Of a DNA stretch of 40,174 bases, positions 36,901 through 40,174 are shown piece by piece. Each line of letters opens with the position of its first letter. Within the stretch, counting starts at the first letter, position 1. Below the pieces are notes generated by a model. The model was not told the DNA's origin. It made no database searches and saw nothing but the letters and a program-made list of their open reading frames with translations. This DNA comes from a virus, in the IMG/VR virus record IMGVR_UViG_3300006805_000060, positions 1 through 40,174 of that record, one strand, 5' to 3'. The translations under genes and the position numbers were made by a program.

Positions 36901-37809
36901 ATGGCAATTGATTTTTCAAAACTCAAAACATCTTCAGGTAATCTGGACAAACTCACCAAAGCAATCGAAGCACTAAACAGTTCTTCAGATAGCAACGACA
37001 GCAAAGAAAAATTCTGGCGTCCCGAAGTAGATAAGTCTGGCAATGGTATGGCAACAATTCGATTCCTCCCTGCACCTGGTGCTGATGGTGACGATGGTCT
37101 GCCTTGGGTTAAAATCTTCTCACATGGTTTCCAAGGTCCAGGTGGATGGTTGATTGATAACTGTCTGACTACCAAGAACCAACAATGTCCAGTATGTGAA
37201 CACAATTCAACATTGTGGAATTCTGGCATCGAAGCAAACAAAGAAATCGTCCGTAAGCAAAAACGTAAACTCAATTACATTGCTAACGTGTACATCGTTT
37301 CTGATCCTAAGCATCCAGAGAATGAAGGCAAAGTATTCTTGTTCAAATTCGGTAAAAAGATTTTCGACAAGATTAACGAAGCAATGAACCCACAGTTCGC
37401 TGATGAAGAAGCAATCAATCCATTTGATATGTGGAAAGGTGCTAACTTCAAACTGAAGATTCGTAAAGTTGAGGGTTATCAGAACTATGATAAGTCTGAA
37501 TTTGAATCTGCATCACCGTTGAATAGTGATGATGACGAACTGGAAGCAATCTGGAAGATGGAACACTCTCTGTCAGACTTGGTTGGCGACAAAGAATTTA
37601 AATCATATGATGACCTGAAAGGTCGTTTGGATAAAGTTCTTGGTTTGAATGGTGCAGTTATTGCACCAAAGACCACTGTCGAACAGATCAAGGAAGATAA
37701 CCGTGTAATCAGAGACAACCCAGCAGCGAAGCCTGTTGTGTCTCGAACACCAGAAGTCACTGAAGAAGATGATGATATGGCATATTTTTCAAAACTTGCT
37801 GAAGAATAA
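36901..37809 (+). CDS. 32: Single-stranded DNA-binding protein gp32 (302 aa)
   Basis: T4 gp32 family. N-terminal basic/acidic domain, then the OB-fold core with FWRPEVDKSGNGMATIRFLP, the zinc-type Cys pair CPVCEHNSTLWNSG, and KKIFDKINEAMNPQF. The C-terminus is acidic (EEDDDMAYFSKLAEE), as needed for partner binding. Length (T4 301) is normal. It has its own promoter and terminator. Coats single-stranded DNA in replication, recombination and repair, and binds gp59 encoded upstream. Confidence 0.95.
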   Translation: MAIDFSKLKTSSGNLDKLTKAIEALNSSSDSNDSKEKFWRPEVDKSGNGMATIRFLPAPGADGDDGLPWVKIFSHGFQGPGGWLIDNCLTTKNQQCPVCEHNSTLWNSGIEANKEIVRKQKRKLNYIANVYIVSDPKHPENEGKVFLFKFGKKIFDKINEAMNPQFADEEAINPFDMWKGANFKLKIRKVEGYQNYDKSEFESASPLNSDDDELEAIWKMEHSLSDLVGDKEFKSYDDLKGRLDKVLGLNGAVIAPKTTVEQIKEDNRVIRDNPAAKPVVSRTPEVTEEDDDMAYFSKLAEE

Positions 37810-37837
37810 ACTATATTACTCATTCAAGTAAGTTTAG

Positions 37838-37862
37838 AACCCCGCCTAGTGCGGGGTTTTTT
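37838..37862 (+). terminator. Rho-independent terminator after gene 32 (possibly bidirectional)
   Basis: A stem AACCCCGC/GCGGGGTT (37838-37845 with 37851-37858), loop CTAGT, then TTTTTT. The 8-bp GC-rich stem and U-tract are consensus. The minus-strand gene ends at 37865, so the same hairpin may also stop transcription from the right. Confidence 0.9.
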
Positions 37863-37864
37863 GT

Positions 37865-39319
37865 TTATACAACTCTAGTTGAATTGACTATCATACGTTG
37901 AAATGTATCATCTTGATTTCTCACAGAAGGCATCGGTGTATTTCTGGTAGGATTATTCTTCTTATTTACTATGTTATTGTTAACAGTATCTTGTTGTGCT
38001 TTCGAAACACTACTATCGAGATTTAATGAAACATTTTCTTTAATCACCGAATTTAACTTCTGACTAAGCGGTGGTGTCGGTATTGATGGTGTTGATCCTG
38101 ATGTGGCCGGCACGGGTGCAATGTTTGGAGTTGTTGATCCACCGGTTACACCAGCTGGTATTGCAGTTGGTGCAGGTTTTGCCGGTGTCATAGACTTAGG
38201 CAAATATTTATTTTGTTCACCCTGTTTTCGTCGACCTTTTATTATGTTGTCTGCTTCAGACGATACTTGGTTGACCAAAGTTTCTGGTGCTTCTTTTTTA
38301 CCATCAGGTGATACATAAATGCGTTCATTAGTTGCCATACCCAGAACCGTCTTTGCGAACTTTCTAGGATAACCTTTTTTGGCCATCAATTGTTCAACTA
38401 ATTCTGTTTTTTCTTTAATAGCTGCATTTTCAGTTACTAAATTTTCTGCATATATTTTATTTTCATCCGCACTTTCTGGCATCTGGCCAGATAAACCAGA
38501 TGTTTGCTCTGATTGTATTCTAACATTCTGTGCCGTTAATGCTTCTTCGCCACCGCGTTCCTTTATAGATTTTACTCTATTTTCTTCCAAGTATTTGTCT
38601 AAAAAATAACCAATGGCTGCAGAACCAAGCACAGCACCAATTATCCATGCAGTTCCTCCAGCAAGTAATTCTATTAACCAACTTCCGGCGGTGGATAATA
38701 AATTCAATATTGGTTTCAATAAATTTTTCATACTCATCAAATCTGAAAGTGTATCAAAAATAGACTGAAAGAAACCTTTACTTTCTGTTTTTCCTTGTAC
38801 TGATGTTGCGGTACCACCACGAATTACACCCAAAGCTGTCAACAATTCTTTGTGTCGTTTGTCGTCCTCAAGTTTTCTTTCTTCTGCAAAGTTACTTTCT
38901 TTTTCTCTGCGTTTCTTATCTTCATCAAATGTTTTTTTCAATAATGAAACTATACTAATCAATACACTTTTCATACCAGAACTTTCTTGTTCTGATGATG
39001 GCAAAGCTGATATCTTTTTATTTTTATCATTTACATATTTCACACGGCCAGCAAAATTCTCAATATCTTTACGACTTCGGCCAGTCAATTTACCTAAAAG
39101 AGCAGGACCAAGTCGAGAACCACCAGTAAGAACTCTAGCAATGTTCAATGGATCAAACTTTTCTTTGATCCCTTTTATTTTGGCTTGTGTCTTTAATGAA
39201 ACCACCTTTTTGATACCAGAAAAAACTCCAGAACCTTGAATGATTTCATCAGACAACAATGATGACAAAGATTGATTTCTTATCAATCTTGCTTTTTGGT
39301 ATGATAGATTATTGTCCAT
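37865..39319 (-). CDS. Virion/tail-associated protein with coiled coil and membrane-like segment (484 aa)
   Basis: First gene of a minus-strand group convergent with gene 32. The N-terminal part contains basic and helical segments (ARLIRNQSLSSLLSDE, then LTGRSRKDIENFAGR), then a coiled coil (DEDKKRREKESNFAEERK). A hydrophobic stretch follows (SWLIELLAGGTAWIIGAVLG, about residue 230), then a Pro/Thr/Ser-rich linker (SGSTPSIPTPPLSQ) and a short tail with NNNIVNKKNN and DDTFQRM. This mix fits a baseplate, tail-tube or ejected protein; no exact family is known to me. The stop lies seven bases past the terminator. Confidence 0.7.
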   Translation of the reverse strand: MDNNLSYQKARLIRNQSLSSLLSDEIIQGSGVFSGIKKVVSLKTQAKIKGIKEKFDPLNIARVLTGGSRLGPALLGKLTGRSRKDIENFAGRVKYVNDKNKKISALPSSEQESSGMKSVLISIVSLLKKTFDEDKKRREKESNFAEERKLEDDKRHKELLTALGVIRGGTATSVQGKTESKGFFQSIFDTLSDLMSMKNLLKPILNLLSTAGSWLIELLAGGTAWIIGAVLGSAAIGYFLDKYLEENRVKSIKERGGEEALTAQNVRIQSEQTSGLSGQMPESADENKIYAENLVTENAAIKEKTELVEQLMAKKGYPRKFAKTVLGMATNERIYVSPDGKKEAPETLVNQVSSEADNIIKGRRKQGEQNKYLPKSMTPAKPAPTAIPAGVTGGSTTPNIAPVPATSGSTPSIPTPPLSQKLNSVIKENVSLNLDSSVSKAQQDTVNNNIVNKKNNPTRNTPMPSVRNQDDTFQRMIVNSTRVV

Positions 39320-40068
39320 TACTTCTGTGCCCTTTGTGCCTTTGTCATAGGATTAGTATCATCCTCTTTTTTAACATTTGTTGGTGCGTTAGTTGTTTGA
39401 CTATTGATTACAGTATTGTTTATTGCAGATTTTTGTTGTTGTGCATTTAATGATTTTTTAGCATCACTTGCAACAATTGAACCTGAATTTATTGTCTGGC
39501 CAGAAGAATTACCACTTGGTATATTTTGTGGTGCAGTTGGTGTAGATTTTAAATTTCTTGCTCTGTCTTTATCAAGAGCTTCACCAATTTTTTCTGGTGA
39601 ATTATGTGCTCTGTTTCCACCAATTCCCGAATATAGTGACTCACCCTTTTTCAAATTTGATTTTGGTAATTTTTCACCAATCGATCCTTTTTTTATATCA
39701 TATGGTACACCAATGGATGAGAATTCTTTGGATAGTTCTAATATGGCCTGATCTCGTGTTACATTATTTCGGCCGTTCAAATAATCATCTACGAGTTTTC
39801 TTTTTGTTTTTATTATACCCTCTGAGAACAAATAATCTTGTGTCTCTGGTGTCAAGTAAGTATTTTTTGGATCTATTTTTAATTTTTTTACCAACTCTAA
39901 CATAGTTGGAGGAATTATTTGATATCGGCCGACGGTGAACACTGTGGTTGGACCACCGGGTTTTAGATTTGGATTACCTTCTGGAAATTGTTTAGTTTTG
40001 GCAGCATGATTCAAATAATCTGATATTGTCCATGTTGAAAAATTAATAGGTTCACTAGCCGGAATCAT
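39319..40068 (-). CDS. Lysozyme/transglycosylase-like virion protein (249 aa from internal ATG; N-terminus uncertain)
   Basis: Lysozyme-like signature: FTVGRYQIIPPTMLELVKKL then YLTPETQDYLFSEGII, as in tail-associated murein hydrolases that open the wall during entry (GxYQfxPxTl...fxpexQDxla). The C-terminal part is a Ser/Asn/Thr-rich linker with a tail resembling that of the gene at 37865 (INNTVINSQTTN, KKEDDT). ATG 40068 gives 249 residues, but the frame continues without a stop to 40162 and that stretch (EYNAYNRGT and GSN) looks like the N-terminal continuation of the same fold. The true start may be at a non-ATG codon or outside. Overlaps the next gene by one base. Confidence 0.7.
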   Translation of the reverse strand: MIPASEPINFSTWTISDYLNHAAKTKQFPEGNPNLKPGGPTTVFTVGRYQIIPPTMLELVKKLKIDPKNTYLTPETQDYLFSEGIIKTKRKLVDDYLNGRNNVTRDQAILELSKEFSSIGVPYDIKKGSIGEKLPKSNLKKGESLYSGIGGNRAHNSPEKIGEALDKDRARNLKSTPTAPQNIPSGNSSGQTINSGSIVASDAKKSLNAQQQKSAINNTVINSQTTNAPTNVKKEDDTNPMTKAQRAQK

Positions 40069-40174
40069 TTTATTATTAATAGTTCCTCTATTATACGCAT
40101 TATATTCATTGCTACCAAAAGATTTACCGGCAGAAGATTTACTTTCAAATAAAGTAATTCTTTATTCGGTACTA

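Noticed and set aside
38103-38609. Plus-strand open frames opposite the virion genes near the right end
   Set aside because: They are mirror images of the minus-strand coding frame, are hydrophobic and low in charge, and have no start signals.
1-40174. CRISPR arrays, insertion sequences, integrase or attachment sites
   Set aside because: No regularly spaced repeats, transposase or recombinase motifs or terminal inverted repeats were seen; the content fits a lytic phage.

Overview
The window is part of the genome of a large, strictly lytic-looking, T4-related tailed phage (myovirus) of a Gram-negative host. The strongest evidence is the gene trio near 36-37.8 kb that reads as T4 gp33 (late transcription co-activator), gp59 (helicase loader) and gp32 (ssDNA-binding protein), in T4 order. 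An adjacent rIIA-rIIB pair, a PhoH-type ATPase, a SleB-type cell-wall hydrolase and virion proteins with 'SNFYGK'-like N-terminal domains agree with this. DNA is AT-rich and genes are packed, with ATGA or TAATG stop/start overlaps at most junctions. An outer-membrane receptor and a barrel-like exported protein point to a host with an outer membrane. A permuted two-piece tmRNA suggests, but does not prove, an alpha- or betaproteobacterial host.

Layout. 1-9.3 kb: a run of small, mostly unrecognised early-type genes on the + strand, divided into units by a repeated intergenic cassette (a TGTTG...CAACA hairpin followed by a TTGCCA-N16-TATAATGG promoter). Recognisable members are an AAA-type P-loop ATPase (4701-5540) and a cysteine phosphatase (5580-6065). 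9.3-13.5 kb: rIIA, rIIB and a CobS/MoxR-like AAA+ ATPase. 13.5-22.5 kb: small membrane proteins, a lipoprotein, a nucleotidyltransferase-fold protein, a metallophosphoesterase, a rubrerythrin with a separate overlapping rubredoxin gene, an NAD-dependent epimerase and several conserved phage proteins. 22.5-24.2 kb: an exported barrel-like protein with its own terminator, a small conserved phage protein and PhoH. 24.2-28.2 kb: two large virion/adhesin-like proteins with small genes between them, including a 2OG-Fe(II) oxygenase-like gene.

28.2-34.1 kb: an unusual accessory block, namely a cupin-like protein, a complete acyl/aryl-AMP ligase, an ATP-grasp-like ligase, a complete TonB-dependent receptor, a small unknown and a second cupin, in a tightly spaced or overlapping series. 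I read it as a candidate phage-borne module for making or modifying a small molecule, perhaps a metal chelator, and taking it up. This is inference. With the rubrerythrin/rubredoxin pair and the oxygenase-like protein it gives the window an iron/redox theme.

34.1-37.8 kb: a PD-(D/E)XK nuclease, a strong sigma70-type promoter and then a circularly permuted tmRNA gene. The acceptor piece with encoded CCA comes first, then an intervening segment closed by a long helix, then the coding piece with tag ANDNSFRQVA. Next come a small conserved gene, the SleB-like hydrolase, gp33, gp59, and gp32 with its own promoter and terminator. From 37,865 to the end the strand switches to minus, with two virion-type proteins, one carrying a lysozyme-like domain.
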